From the NCBI GenBank assembly GCA_947095535.1, contig OX352773.1, positions 128,108,830 through 128,172,829 on the forward strand: a stretch of DNA of 64,000 bases, in the 5' to 3' direction. The notes under the pieces were generated by a model, which saw only the letters and a program-made list of their open reading frames with translations, did no database searches and was not told the DNA's origin. This stretch comes from Poecilobothrus nobilitatus. Taxonomy: Eukaryota > Arthropoda > Insecta > Diptera > Dolichopodidae. Position 1 is the stretch's first letter; each line of letters opens with the position of its first letter. The position numbers and the translations under genes were made by a program. Positions 9,739 to 21,289 of this stretch are shown here, one piece after another.

Positions 9739-11280
9739 TATACCCGTACGATAGGATCGGCTATAATAAAATTACTCCTCCGTTTGTAACACCTCGAAAT
9801 AAGCGAGCTAGATATACCTTCAAAGGTATGGATCAGATCAGAAAAAAATTCTAAGACTTTTGAGCCATGTCCGTCCGTCCGTCCGTCCGTCCGTCCGTCA
9901 GCACGCTAACTCAAAAACTAAGAAAGCTAGAATCTTGCAATTTACACAAAATATTCTGGGAGTAATTTGTAGGTTCCCTATTTTTTTTGATTGAGTTTGG
10001 ACCAAGCCTTAGGGTAGCTCTCGAACACCTAACTTTTAGATCCCCACATTTTTTTTGAAATAGAGCTACGAAATTTTAACTGCTGATAGATGTCACAAAA
10101 ATATTAATTTTATTTTTAATAACTTTTTTTTGTACCCCCACCCGTTACGGAGCTACAGCTCCCCAAAGGTTCAAAAAAGCTCTATATTTAAATTGTTATA
10201 GCACAAGTTGTATAAGGTATATCTTCATTTTGAAAGCGCCAAACGATTACTACTTTTATTAGCTTTAAAAGTATATATACAATAAATATATTTTTGTGGC
10301 ATACGGTGTCTTAATTTACCTTATGCGAAACTCAAATTTTGCAAAATCCTTTAACCCTTCTATCTTCTAAAAGGTTTAAGTTGGAAACTTGAAATTGTTT
10401 TTGTATCACCCTCCGTTTAGGAGCTGTAAGGGGTCAAAAACTGAAAATTTCCAATTTTTAAACACCTGTAACTTGAACACCTGTTAAAATTTTTTTGAAG
10501 TAATACACAAAAATTAAAGCTTCAATATTATACTCTTATTTCTGTTAATAACTTTTTTTAATAATATAAGGTTACTTTATAATTGACGAAAGAGTTTTTC
10601 AAATTTTCTAACAAATTTCTTTAACTAATTTTTTGCATTTTGTTTTACTCGATAATTTGAAATTGTTGAGGATATAATGCGTAGTACAAAAAAAATGTAA
10701 ATAAATAAACAACATAACGGTTGCTTGAAGATTTTTTTTATTTATATGATATTGATATATACACATACTTATATAATATCATGTTTATTTACAATATATC
10801 GTATATGTCACTAGTGAATGAATGATAAGAGTATAGATGTATATTATATAGCGCCGTATTTACATACATATATGTATTTTAATATACTTATAAGAAATTA
10901 TTCTGTCAATGGAATATTTAAATATAATATAATATAATATAATAATATAATTCGCACAAAATTATATTTATTATTTTGTACTAAGTAAATTTAATATATA
11001 TTTACCGCTTAGTATTAAATGGTACTATAGAATATTTGAAAAAGTTTTGGATTGATAATCGTTATGTGGAAGGTTAGAATTTGCATTAGAAGAATGTATA
11101 AACATATAGTTTGAATATATCTACAACCCATAGTTCTAGAAATTATAAAATTTACCCAAATTATTTTAAAATACTAAAATATTAAAAAAATAATATTGTA
11201 AGCAGAGTGACAGGCTGTGAACATACTAACGGCTCGTACGGGTATCTAAGAGTTGACAAAGGCAACTGTATTCTTCCTCG
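9739..11280 (+). mobile_element. DINE/Helentron-like non-autonomous element, copy A
   Basis: A 1.54 kb unit sharing almost its full length with 47285-48877 in the same orientation. It opens 'TATACCCGTACGATAGG', carries a (CCGT)n tract at 9871-9899, then 'ctaactcaaaaactaagaa'. It closes with 'CGTACGGGTATC' (inverse of the opening), a small GTTG...CAAC hairpin, and 'ttcttcctcg'. No coding capacity. Proto-microsatellite (GTCY)n tracts inside AT-rich, non-coding elements are the hallmark of dipteran mini-me/DINE-1 repeats, which are Helentron-derived. That class assignment is inference, since no Rep/helicase gene is present here. Confidence 0.6.
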
Positions 11281-12480
11281 TTTGATTGTAAAACTACTAC
11301 ACAGAGCCGGAGATATATACATCTGAAAATAGGGATTTCTTGCAATTTTGAACTCTGGGACAATATACAATTAAAGGAGTCAACACACGTCAAAATATAT
11401 TTCACCAAACCTATGTAATGGATGGGGTTCATGAAAAAGTTGCACTACAAAATTAAGGTTTTTATGAGACGTACCCATCGTTAAAAAAATTTTTCTCTAT
11501 TTTAAACGGTGTAAAAGTTTTGTAAACAGACGGACAGAGTGAAATTAATAGGCACATTTTTTCGGAATTTTTTTGAAAATGTATTAAAAACTAAACGTAT
11601 TATAAAAAAGAAAAAAAATCATTAGGCCCATTATCACAGTAATGGTTGGAAATAGACCCTCTAATTATAAGGAGTTTTTTGCTTGTTTTGATATTCCCTA
11701 TCACTCCTTGAACTTATGCTGTCTATTCCTCAAACACCCTGTATATGTTTATAATATATTATTATTACTTCATAATCATTATTTCATAGTATGTTGTGGG
11801 GTTAACGTCGTTTTGAATTATATCGCCAAAAAAGTCAATATTGTAAATTTTACTAAATTTTTTGGCCAACATATTTATTATTATTATAACAAAAAAAGTG
11901 CTTAAATGATAAAATAAAAGTTAAATATTTTACATTACTTGAAATAACTTATAAATAACATATTTATATAACTTATTTATATAACTTATAAATAACAAAA
12001 AAGTTACTAATTTGTAACTGAGGCATTCCAGAAAATCGGTTCCAGAAAATCTTTTTCAAACCCTTTACTAGGGTTACTTCTGCCAAATTTGCTGAAAAAG
12101 GTGTGACATCAACAAACCCCAGAGCTGGGTCCACAAACGCCCGTAATAAATGTAGAAAATTTGTCTTCGCAAGCAATGGAGTTGGACCGGAAAACACCTT
12201 ATTTATTAGGTTTATCTATTTATATTAATTATCTAGATGCTGATATTTAATTATAAAAGAAGATTATGTAAGGAATCTCTATTATTTAAAAAAAGTAATA
12301 AATATAAATTCTTATGGAGTAGTAACGGGAGTCATATATTAGAGAAGGAAAAATAAATAGAGTATTAATAAAAAAAATAAAGTCATTACAACTAAATAAA
12401 TAAATAATTTAGAAAATTCAAATTTTTCTTCTTCATCCAACTCAATTTATTTAATATATAACAGTACCACTTTAGAACAA
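11281..12480. other. Non-coding, old repeat pieces
   Basis: Positions 11284-11345 ('gattgtaaaactactacac', 'ccggagatatata') are an inverted match to 14.85-14.92 kb. Positions 11524-11555 resemble the first bases of the window. The remainder is AT-rich with no conserved protein. The open frame at 11642-11905 has no recognisable content. Confidence 0.35.
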
Positions 12481-12484
12481 ATAT

Positions 12485-13340
12485 CACTTTAGATTTCAAT
12501 TTTATCATACACCAAACATTCGCCGCTTAAGAAAAAATGTTGATGTATTTCTTTCGCATCTAGAAACTCTAGATAATCTTCCTTTAATATAGTTCTTTCT
12601 GAAATTTGGATGCACATCGATGAACAAAGCAATTATAAAATACATGTTTATAGTCTTATTTCCAATTGTAACGATCATTATACTTTAGATGATATCTGCT
12701 TACATAAAATATGATCTTAGCTAGTTGTACCTCTATATTTTAAAATTCTGCTGACATAATGAAAATAAATTGCTCGATTCAAAGTTTTGCTTTCACAATA
12801 TTTTGTGTTTATAGTATAATCGGTGCTAATTTTGCTTGCTTAAATTTTCTAAACCATTTCGATGATATACTAAAAATGGAAAAAAAAAAAATGTAATAGG
12901 AATTGGAGACATGAATATTCTTAAAGATTTTAATCTAAGACGAAAATTACATGTTAATGATGTCATCACATGCATTAAATGAATTCATAAATTCACCTAC
13001 TCGTGTTACTGAATATAGTAGCACATGCATATTTTATCTGATCATATTTTTATTAAAATTTTAAGTAGCAAGCTAAATTTAGAATTTCTTTAAACATAAT
13101 ATTAATTTTGGTGATAAGTGATCATAATATGATTATTTTAAAATTTTAACAAAGTGACAAAGCAAAACAATGATATTTCGTCATTTCAATCTTTTAGTAA
13201 GATTGATTTCGCAAAAAAATCGTGTAATCTACTTGAAACTGAACAATGGCAGCAAGTTCACACTGAAAACAATCGATTTGCGCCATATGATAATTTTATT
13301 ATTATTTTAAATAACCACATAAATTTATGTTCGAAATGAA
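12485..13340 (+). pseudogene. Endonuclease remnant of the non-LTR element
   Basis: 'LSEIWMHIDEQSNYKIHVY' near 12590-12645 matches the E-bearing strand of EEP endonucleases (LTEIW-type). 'GIGDMNI' near 12900-12920 matches the GDFN block. 'ALNEFINSPTRVTEYSSTCI' near 12972-13032 matches the strand before the DHIF block. Positions 13154-13339 hold the following linker ('FAKKSCNLLETEQWQQVH'). At least four frames are needed, so it is inactive. Confidence 0.6.
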
Positions 13341-13779
13341 TAAACTACCAAAGTAAGCATTAAAAATTTAGTAAGCAAAGCATTAAAAAAATTTAGTAAG
13401 TAAGCGTTAAAAGTTTATCAGGTTAACATATAAAATCGGCTCAAAAATTAAAAATTACTGCAATAACGTAGTATCAAAAAGTAGTACCATAATTTACTCA
13501 AAAAAGTACCTTTACAATAAAAGAAATTAAGGCAAATAACTATTCAGTAGAATTAAAAAAATACAATGACAATTTTAAACTGTAGTGAAATATTGTTAAA
13601 AACATTCTACATTAACACCTATCTGAAAATGTTATAAAAGGAATTTTAGTTAATAATGAAAAAATTTCTGATTGTGTTCAAATTGCTAATGAATTTAACA
13701 ATTTTTCGCGCAATGTGCAAAAAAATTAATAGAGCAAAATAAGGCAAGTTTCTTAAATGTCAGCAGAATTTAAATATAA

Positions 13780-14530
13780 CGATGATGCTTTTTAACCAAA
13801 TGCTTTCAGCTATGTGAAATTTTCTCCTAATGAACTACTTTCCAATATTTATCAATTAAAGAACAAAACATCATATACGGAAGATAAAATCATAATCTTT
13901 TATTAAAAGAATAGCGTCGTATATAACTGATGATTTATGTTACTCTGTGCATTCTGTGCATTTTGGCCAAATTATTTAAAATAGGCGAAAGTATTACTAT
14001 TATTTAATAATAAAAAATCAAAACTTTTACTATTAAATTTATGCATATTTTTTTACTGCCAGCTGTGGGTAAATTATTTGAAAAATTAATTAAAACCAAA
14101 ATGTTGAATTTTCTACTTCAGATCCAATTCTTTGACGACAAAAATTACGTTTTTTTCAAGAAAATATACGGAAGATATAGTTTTAAAATTTTTTTCTCGA
14201 TTATATACAAGTTCAAATAGCAGCAATAATACTGTTGCTTTGTTCATTGATATAACCTAAGCTTTTGATGCTATCGATCATTACATGCTTATTAAAATAC
14301 TTGAGGACTTATACTTGATTTCTTAATTTCTTGCTTAAATAATAGACAACAATGAATCAAGTTAAACATCGCTTTAGAAAATTCAATAATATTAACATAA
14401 GTGTTCCTCAAGGATATGTAACGATTCCCTTGTTTTTCTAATACATATTAATTCAGAATTCTTACAGCGATTGTAAGGAAAAATTACAGATTTCGGTAAT
14501 GACTGCATACTAGCATAGAGTTATAAAACA
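13780..14530 (+). pseudogene. Reverse transcriptase remnant, N-terminal and palm blocks
   Basis: 'FSYVKFSPNELLSNIYQLKN' (13808-13867) is the finger region. 'FSRKYTEDIVLKFFSRLYTS' (near 14157-14215) corresponds to the F-x-T-E-D-A block, followed by 'NNTVALFIDIT' and 'AFDAIDHYMLIKIL' (14225-14300; palm motif A, FIDIxKAFD). 'SVPQGYV' (near 14402-14420) is motif B. The catalytic motif has become 'FGNDC' (near 14495), where the family has ADD. Frameshifts break every block. Confidence 0.65.
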
Positions 14531-14534
14531 AGCT

Positions 14535-15425
14535 TTACTAAAGCAAACTATAGAACCTTCAAGTCTCTATCTGGAAGCGTGCCGGAGTTATGAATGTAGA
14601 AAAATCATGCAAGAACGAACATTTAGAATTAATATAAGTTTGCTGAGAACATTTTTTTGTATCACCTTTATTGAGCTAAGGGCTCAGGGCTCAAAAATTA
14701 AAAATTTACTATTTTTAAACACCTTTAAATTAGACACCTGTACACATTTTGCTTCGCCAAGACAAAAATTAAAGCTCCAGTAATATATTTTTATGTGTGT
14801 TAGTGGTTTCTTTTAATTGAAAAGTGTTAAAAAATTATAGCCCCCAAAAATTGCAAAAAAGCCCTATTTTCAGATGTATATATCTCAGGCTCTGCGTAGT
14901 AGTTTTACAATCTAAAAACACTAGAAGCCGGGATATTTTTGTACCTCTATAAAACAATATCAAAATTATGCAATATTTTGCCATTTACTACTTAAATTTA
15001 CAGTTATATTAAAACCAAATTTTGCATAAAATTTTTTTGTTCATAACTCCGGCACGTTTTTAGATAGGAACCTGAAATTTTGAGACAAGAAAGAACTTTT
15101 AGAATTAGTGCAAGTTTCTTCACAAAATTTTTTGGGAGTATCCCCTCTTTAAGAGTTATTACGCCTCAAAAATTGAAAATTTGCTATATTTAGACACCTG
15201 TAACTTTGTACTTACCTGTACAAATTTTTCTTCGGCAAGACATGAAAATTAAAGGATCAATAATATATTTTTACGTGTGTTAACGGGTTTTTTTAGTTAT
15301 ATAGGGTTCCGGACTTACAGCCCCTCAAAATTTCAGAAAAGTCCTATTTTCACGTTTTTTCTTATTACATGAAATTTTCAAAATTTTTGTGCAAGTCACA
15401 ATTCTAAACAGTTTGTATTGAGTTT
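14535..15425. repeat. Two direct, diverged copies of an old repeat inside the non-LTR element
   Basis: Positions 14560-14900 and 15045-15360 share a run of matching blocks about 485 bp apart: 'gtgccggagttatga' or its reverse, 'aaaatttac', 'acacctgt', 'caagacaaaaattaaagc', and 'atatatttttatgtgtgtta'. The same blocks occur more weakly inside 10.38-10.56 kb and 47.95-48.13 kb, so this belongs to the same broad repeat superfamily as the DINE-like units. Part of 14.85-15.09 is inverted relative to 9.55-9.72 and 11.28-11.34 kb. It separates RT from the C-terminus of the host element. Confidence 0.55.
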
Positions 15426-15799
15426 TGAAAATGTGCGCTTTTAAAAACTGTTTGTTTACATTCTACCTTGTATTTAATCATGTTGGAACGACTTCTAATT
15501 CACAAAATAATAGGCTTTCTTGTAATCTATGCTATCGCATAGTCATAACTCATAAGTTGCTTATTAAAATGCGTATATTCACATAAATCACATAAATATA
15601 AGTAAAATACTTCATAAGTTTTTCCTAAATCCTCATTAAATTACAAGCACTCATTTAACAATTTCAAAATGAGAAAATTTGACGTTTTAAATGAGTATAT
15701 TCATAAAACACGACTATCAAAATCAGCTTCTTTTCATTTTTTATGACTATCGAAATCAAAAATTTTGTTTTTCATAAAAAATGTATAACAAATTAGGAT

Positions 15800-16165
15800 G
15801 GTACATATTTTAATACCATAAGCTTTATTCTTAAAACTCAAAAATGTATTCTTAAAATAATTAACGGTAGATGCAGATTATCTAGCAGTTTTTCTCTTTT
15901 TCAAGAATCAAGAATTTTTTCTCTAAGATATCAGTATGCTCGCCGCGAATACGAATAACTTACGAATATGCAATCGTTTAATACGTACAGCGCCTCTTTG
16001 CCGGGAAACTCATTTTAAAAAATTTTACTTAAACTTGGTGTCAAAATACTTTAATAAACTTATTACCTTACCACATAAAAAAAATAAATAATTTGAAAGC
16101 ATTTTTAAAAGTTTCTAAAATATTGTTGTTAAGTATTGACTACACTGAAATTGCATCTGTTACCT
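15800..16165 (+). pseudogene. C-terminal piece of the non-LTR ORF2
   Basis: Shifting frames give 'KIINGRCRLSSSFSLFQESR', then 'IFSLRYQYA', 'IRTAPLCRETHFKKFYLN' and 'LVSKYFNKL'. This is the pattern at the end of CR1/Jockey ORF2 proteins after the RT thumb, where small hydrophobic blocks and 'R-N-R' and 'F.LP..I' texts recur. It fits as the continuation of the RT at 13.8-14.5 kb. Confidence 0.55.
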
Positions 16166-16394
16166 GAAATCGGTATTCACTATGCTTTTTTAGAATGGCG
16201 TATGTTAAAATAAAGAGAATCAAGGATTACTGTGTGTACTAATATAACTATATAACTAACTAATATAACTGATTATAAAATCTCTTAATTCTAATTTTAA
16301 GGTATTCTAATATTTAAAAATAAGTAAATCTTATAAGAATTAAATTTTCTATAAATAGTATTAATTAAAATTCAATAATACATAAAAACTATAA

Positions 16395-16990
16395 AAAAAA
16401 ATCAGCCGTCCCCACCATGGGACCGACCGCTATTACACGAAAAGTAGAACTTTTTAAGCAAAATAACTTCTAATAATTTAATATCATTTTTACCGACTGC
16501 ATACAATTATGTATAAGGTAGGTATTGTTTTCATATTAAAACTTTGTACCAGAGATTTTGGCAAATATGCACTACTCCGGTGCGGAGAAGGTTGTAACAA
16601 ATTTTTTTGTGTGATTGCGTATGTGTGTATGTCTGTGGGAACGTGTGCAGCCTAAACGACTGAGCGGAATTTTTTGAAATTTCATATTTAAGGTTTTGAT
16701 GTAAATATCTCGGATTAATAAGCTTTTGGAGCAAATCGGTCACCCGGAAGTAGTAGTTTACTAGTGTCATTTTTAAATTTTTTACGAATATTTCGTAACA
16801 GAAAAATGTTTTGAGAAAAATTATTAAGACAAAATTAAAGATACACAAGTAAAGAGCAATAACTTTGCCATAGAACATTTTTTGATCCAACTAACTTTAA
16901 ATTTTATTTAATTTTTTTTGTAAGGAATTTATATGAACAAATTTTTTTTGTGTTTTTTCTTTATATCTCTAAAAATTTATATATGTATGT
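16395..16990 (+). repeat. Dispersed repeat, copy 1 (inverted relative at 30.4-31.9 kb)
   Basis: Plus strand here matches the minus strand of 30735-31870. Shared blocks: 'gcactactccggtgcg', 'acatacgcaatcaca'-type CA-rich text, 'atatctcggattaataagc', 'acttccggg'-type text, 'gaaatattcgtaa', and 'ttggcaaagttattgc' (reverse). A separate motif at 16400-16437 ('gtccccaccatgggaccga' and then 'cgaaaagta') recurs inverted at 30440-30477, but on the other side of the main block. Non-coding; class unknown. It shows the empty site of the MITE at 30.9 kb. Confidence 0.6.
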
Positions 16991-17556
16991 ATGTACTGAC
17001 ACGCTCATTTAACTCTAGACACACAGGTGGTTTATTATGTTACATGAGCTCATGTAACTCTAACACACATGATGTTACAGTATATACGAGATCAACAGTG
17101 TTTTATCTTGTAATTTTGTATAAATCCCCTAATCATTCATACATTTTAAATGAATTTTATAATAGTTTTAGTGTAATAATGGATGAATTAACTGAATTAA
17201 ATTGTGATGTTGTAATTGTTGGTGATTTTAATATTGATTGGAAGAATAATTCTTCTCAGAAATTAAAAATGTCAGAAATAATAAATGATGCAGGGTTCAA
17301 ACAAGTAATAAGTCAACCAACTAGAATTACGATGAATAGCAGCACACTGATAGATTTTATAATTACAAATAATTTTAATCAAATTACAGCTAAAATTCAT
17401 AGTTCCTTAAAAGTTAGTGATCACGAAAGTATTATTGTCGAAATTGAATTATCCCACACCATTAATAATGAAATCAAAAGTGTAAAATTTTTAAAACATA
17501 GTAAATCTGAAATAATATCATTAGAAGTCCTCTGTCCATACTTAGTGATCGTTTGA
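16933..17556 (+). pseudogene. Endonuclease domain of the non-LTR element, 5' truncated
   Basis: A 207-codon open frame. From about residue 32 it is a clear EEP endonuclease: 'GGLLCYMSS', 'VFYLVILYKSPNHSY', 'DVVIVGDFNIDWKNN' (GDFN block), 'VISQPTRITMNSSTLIDFII' (the block before the catalytic Asp) and 'KVSDHESIIVEIEL' (catalytic SDH present). The first about 30 residues derive from the flanking repeat and are not element sequence, so the ATG at 16933 is accidental. The N-terminal metal-binding Asn and Glu strands are missing. The domain would nick target DNA if intact; this copy cannot. Confidence 0.7.
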
Positions 17557-17574
17557 AGAAGTTTGCAAGACAAT

Positions 17575-19433
17575 TTACTATAACTAAAAATATTGGTAAC
17601 AACAATAATATGTGGTATATAAATGAGTTAAGAAATATGAAACATAATAAAATAATTCAGTATACAGAAGAGCTAAATGGTCAAATAATGAGCAGGAATT
17701 GGATAAGTATAGGCAACAATGAAATAATTATAAATTGAAGCTTGAAAATGAAAAAATAAATATCTAATTAATAAAATTAAAAACGCAAATGATCAAAAAA
17801 CAATGTGGAAAATAATAAAATCGAATCTTTTAAAAAGTAAAAATAATAGAGAAGTAAATGAAATTGCATTTAGTAATAGGAAATATGTGGACAATTTGGT
17901 CATCGCAATTAAATTTAATGAAGTTTTTAATAATAGTATAATCGAAATAAATGAAAATATCCCACAAATTGAATCCAAAAATTTAGTAAATAGAAATGGG
18001 AATACATTTACATTCAAATCAGTAAGCTTAAGCAACTTAAAATATATTATAAGAAATATGAATAATAAAAAAGATATAAACCTTATAGATAACAGAATAA
18101 TCCTAAATAATTTTGACATTATTGGAGAAAGACTACTGGAAATAATTAATGCATCACTTTCAGCTGGCAAATACCCTGAAAATTGGAAGGAAACAACTGC
18201 AATACCAATAGAAAAGGTAAAAAACACAAAAAAAAACAACCAGTTTCGTCCGATAAATATGATTGCATGTGAAGTGAAAATTTTAAAGAAAGTATTAAAT
18301 ATTCAACTTGAAGTTTTTTTTAGAAAAATATCAATTAGCCTCTGAAAATCAATCGGGCTTTCGAAAAATGACAGCTGTGAATCTTTACTAAATCTTGTAG
18401 TGAGCAATTGGAAAGTTTACATACATAATAAGAAAATCATAACTGCTGTATTTATTGACCTCAAGAGAGCTTTTGAAACAGTAAATAAAAATATTTTAAT
18501 GAAAAAACTTGAAAAATTTGGATTAAGAGAAAAAGAGTACAAATGGTTTGACTCTTATCTAATTAAAAGAACTCAGAGAACAAAATTTAACAATAATTTT
18601 TCTGAATCTAAAATGGTTCTGACATGTGTCCACAAGGATCAATTTTTGGTGTTGTATTATTTATACAATTTATTAATGACATTGAAAAAGTGGTTAAATT
18701 TGGAAAAATTGTACTTTTTGCAGATGACGCATTAATTTATGTAAAGGATCAAATTGTTAATGAATGTGTAAATAAGATGAATTCTGATTTAAGTAACATC
18801 AACAATTGGATTAAATAAAACAAATTAAGTTTAAATGTACAGAAAACTAAGGCTATAGTATTTAATGGTGTCTTAAATAGTTATATAAAAATTGATGATA
18901 CAATTTTGGAAACGGTCGACTAAATAAAATATTTAGGTTTAATATGTTTAGGTTTAATTAATTATAAAAACTAAATTTTAACAAACACATTGATTTTTTG
19001 TGCAAAAAAAATGCAAAAAAACTGTCATTTCTGTATCGCATTAGAAACAAACTTACTTTAAATAATACAATAAATATTTTTAACACCATGGTAAAGCCAC
19101 ACTTCGAGTATTGCTCAACAGTTTTTGCTTTCTCATCCAATATGCAGTTGGAAAGACTTCAAAAATTACAAAATCGTGGTATGCGCATAATATTGAAAAG
19201 TAGAAGATATGCATCGGTTAATTATATGCTCTCACCTTTAAAATCCTTAATATACGAAAACGTTTCAAGTTAAATATATTAATTTTTGTTTTCAAAATGA
19301 AACATAATTTGTTGCCGAATTATTTATGTTCGAAATTATTATACGTTCAAGATGTGCAGAATTATTATCTTAGAAATATTTTTAATTTTAGATTGGATGT
19401 TTTCCAAACAGAAAAAGCAAAGAAAATAATTCA
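17575..19433 (+). pseudogene. Reverse transcriptase and C-terminus, copy A
   Basis: Blocks in order: linker 'NNNNMWYINELRNMKHNK' (17596), 'NRNGNTFTFKSVSLSNLKYI' (finger, 17990), 'KKDINLIDNRIILNNFDIIG', 'NWKETTAIPIEK' (18180), 'QFRPINMIACEVKILKKVLN' (18240), 'NQSGFRK' (18352), 'TAVFIDLKRAFETVNK' (motif A, 18442), 'CPQGSIFGVVLFIQFINDI' (motif B, 18624), 'IVLFADDALIYV' (catalytic, 18710), 'NKLSLNVQKTKAIVFNG' (18823), 'KPHFEYCSTVFAF' and 'LERLQKLQNRGMRIIL' (19095-19196). Frameshifts lie near 18340, 18400, 18630 and 18900. The C-terminus is cut at 19433. Confidence 0.75.
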
Positions 19434-20150
19434 ATATGAAGGTAACAACAATAATATGTGGTTGACAAATGAATTAAGAAATATGAAATATAATGAAATA
19501 TGCAGCATACAGAAGAGCTAAATGGTGAAATAATGAGCAGGAATGGGATAAGTATAGGCAACTAAGAAATAATTATACATCGAAGCTTGGAAATGAAAAA
19601 AATTAATATCTAATTAATAAAGCTAAAAACGCAAATGATCAGAAATCAATGTTTAAAACAATAAAATCGAATGTTTTAAAAAGTAGAAATAATAGAAAAG
19701 TAAATGAAATTGCATTTAGTAATAGGAAATATAGAGAAAAAAAAAAAAATGAAATTCGAAATAAATGAAAATATCCCACAAATTGAATTCAAAAATTTAG
19801 TAAATAGAAATGAGAATGCGTTTACATTTAAATCATTAAGCTTAAACAACTTAAAATATATTATAAAAAATATGAATAATAAAAAAGATATAAACCTTAT
19901 AGATAACAGAATAATCCTAGATAATTTTGGCATTATTGGAGAAAGACTACTTTAAATAATTTATAAATTTTTATTATAAATTAATGAATAATTATACGTT
20001 CAAAATGTGCAGAATTATTATCTTAGAAATATTTTCAATTTTAGATTGGATTTTTTTCCGAACTGAAAATAGCAAAGAAAAAAGCAAAGAAAATAATTCT
20101 ATATGAAGGGTTAAAAATGTTTGATGGACTTTCTAACTAAATATATATTA
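19434..20150 (+). pseudogene. Partial second copy B with internal deletion
   Basis: Starts exactly where copy A repeats 'NNNNMW' ('NNNNMWLTNELRNMKYNE', 19449) and includes 'NRNENAFTFKSLSLNNLKYI' and 'KDINLIDNRIILDNFGIIG'. From about 19960 it skips the whole RT palm and continues at 'QNVQNYYLRNIFNFRLDFF' (20005). It ends with 'LYEGLKMFDGLSN' (20100-20140), the true C-terminus that copy A lacks. Junction A/B shares 'ggtaacaacaataatatgtgg'. Together A+B read like a tandem duplication followed by deletion. Confidence 0.65.
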
Positions 20151-20229
20151 AAAAAATGAAAATAATTACAAAAAATTTAAAAATAAAACTCGGAAGAGTG
20201 CAGTAGAGTAGACTGTGTTAACTCTGGGA

Positions 20230-20934
20230 TACCCGTATGAACGTAATATATCCTGTTTCTAAAACATTCAGATGTTTTAGTACCGAACTACAGAGATATA
20301 TTTATGTAAATTGTGGAGTTGTATGACAGCTACCCGAATCTATTGCGCCTAGCTTCATTAAGTTCCAAGAAATGCAAGAAGCCTGAACCGGCTGCTTTAG
20401 ACCAATCAAATTTTACAAAAGTTTTTGGCATGCAACTCGACACTTTTTCACTAAATTTCAGATAACTAGCTTCAATAAACACTGAGTTATTTTCATTTAA
20501 AAAGTGAAATTATATGGCAACTATCCGAACCTGTCATATCATCACAACCAAATTTTACAGAAGTTGTTGCCATAAAACTGGATCATCATTTGCAAAATTT
20601 CAGATACCTAGATTGAATAGACACTGGGTTATTTCCATTTAAAGAAAGAAGTTGTATGGCAGCTACTCGAACCCGGCGGCCGAAAATGCTGGAGTTAAAT
20701 AGCAAAACTAACAATTTTGCAAAAGTGACGTAAAAAAAATTTCAGCCTCCTAGCTCCTTTATTTTTTGAGTTATCGTGCGGACGGACGGACGGACGTACA
20801 TGGCTTAATCGACTCAGAATTCGATTCTGAGCCGATCCATAGCTTTGACACTATATCTAGCTCGACTCCTTTAAGGTGTCACAAACGTAATGGCAAATTT
20901 ATTATACCCTTGAACATAGTTCATACGGGTATAA
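20230..20934 (-). mobile_element. DINE-like non-autonomous element
   Basis: Bounded by inverted ends: 'ATACCCGTATGAAC' at 20231 and 'GTTCATACGGGTAT' at 20921. A (CGGA)n tract at 20779-20797 follows 'tttttgagttatcgtg', the same order (reversed) as in the 9.74 kb unit. The interior repeats 'ccaaattttacagaagtt' and 'aaatttcagata' phrases two to three times, about 150 bp apart. No coding capacity. A decayed relative lies at 35065-35430. Confidence 0.6.
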
Positions 20935-21289
20935 CAATTGAATTCTTTAAATCAGAGTAAAATTAAAGTTAAAATTAAATTAAATTGTTTAATAGATAAT
21001 TTTTTAAGTCTTTGTATAATTTTGTATAATTTTTTTCATTTGTTTCATTTCATTTTGTTTAGTTCTATATTGAAATTATTGTTATTACTATTGATATTAT
21101 TATTGATTTTATTATTGACGTTGATACGATTTCTTAATTGAAAAAGATCATCAATATTATTATTATTTTATAAAATTGTAAAATTGTCATTTAAAAATAT
21201 ATAAATACCTACTAAATAAATAAAAAAAATATAAAATTTGTTTACAGTTTTTATTATTTTTTACTTATAATACCTATTTTTGAATAAAA
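20935..21289. other. AT-rich spacer
   Basis: Low-complexity Leu/Ile-like TTA/ATT runs around 21060-21120. No gene or repeat boundary seen. Confidence 0.3.

Larger units (their letters stand above)
12485..16165 (+). mobile_element. Decayed CR1/Jockey-like non-LTR element, interrupted
   Basis: In plus order: endonuclease pieces (12.49-13.10 kb), a linker (13.15-13.34), RT fingers and palm (13.78-14.52), an about 0.9 kb block of unrelated repeat (14.53-15.43), unreadable sequence to 15.8, and an ORF2 C-terminus (15.80-16.16). The wording of the endonuclease start is close to that of the element at 2.2-6.5 kb, so the two may be of one clade. Every domain needs several frame corrections. The 3' end was not located precisely. 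Confidence 0.62.
16933..20150 (+). mobile_element. Jockey/I-like non-LTR element with a partial second copy
   Basis: Plus-strand ORF2 remains: endonuclease (16.98-17.52 kb), linker (17.58-17.9), RT (17.9-18.8), C-terminus (18.99-19.43). At 19.434 the sequence jumps back to the linker and repeats 17.59-18.15 kb (now 19.44-19.96). It then jumps forward to the C-terminus again (19.99-20.13 repeats 19.34-19.44). No ORF1 is visible, so the 5' end is truncated. Stops and frameshifts occur in all parts. Confidence 0.68.

Noticed and set aside
12000..12197. GC-richer patch with a 74-codon minus-strand frame
   Set aside because: No recognisable domain and no matching copy in the window. It could be a repeat or exon scrap, but I cannot support either.
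17793..18239. 148-codon hydrophobic minus-strand frame
   Set aside because: Reverse shadow of the non-LTR RT linker. Phe/Ile/Leu richness comes from reading A-rich coding sequence backwards.
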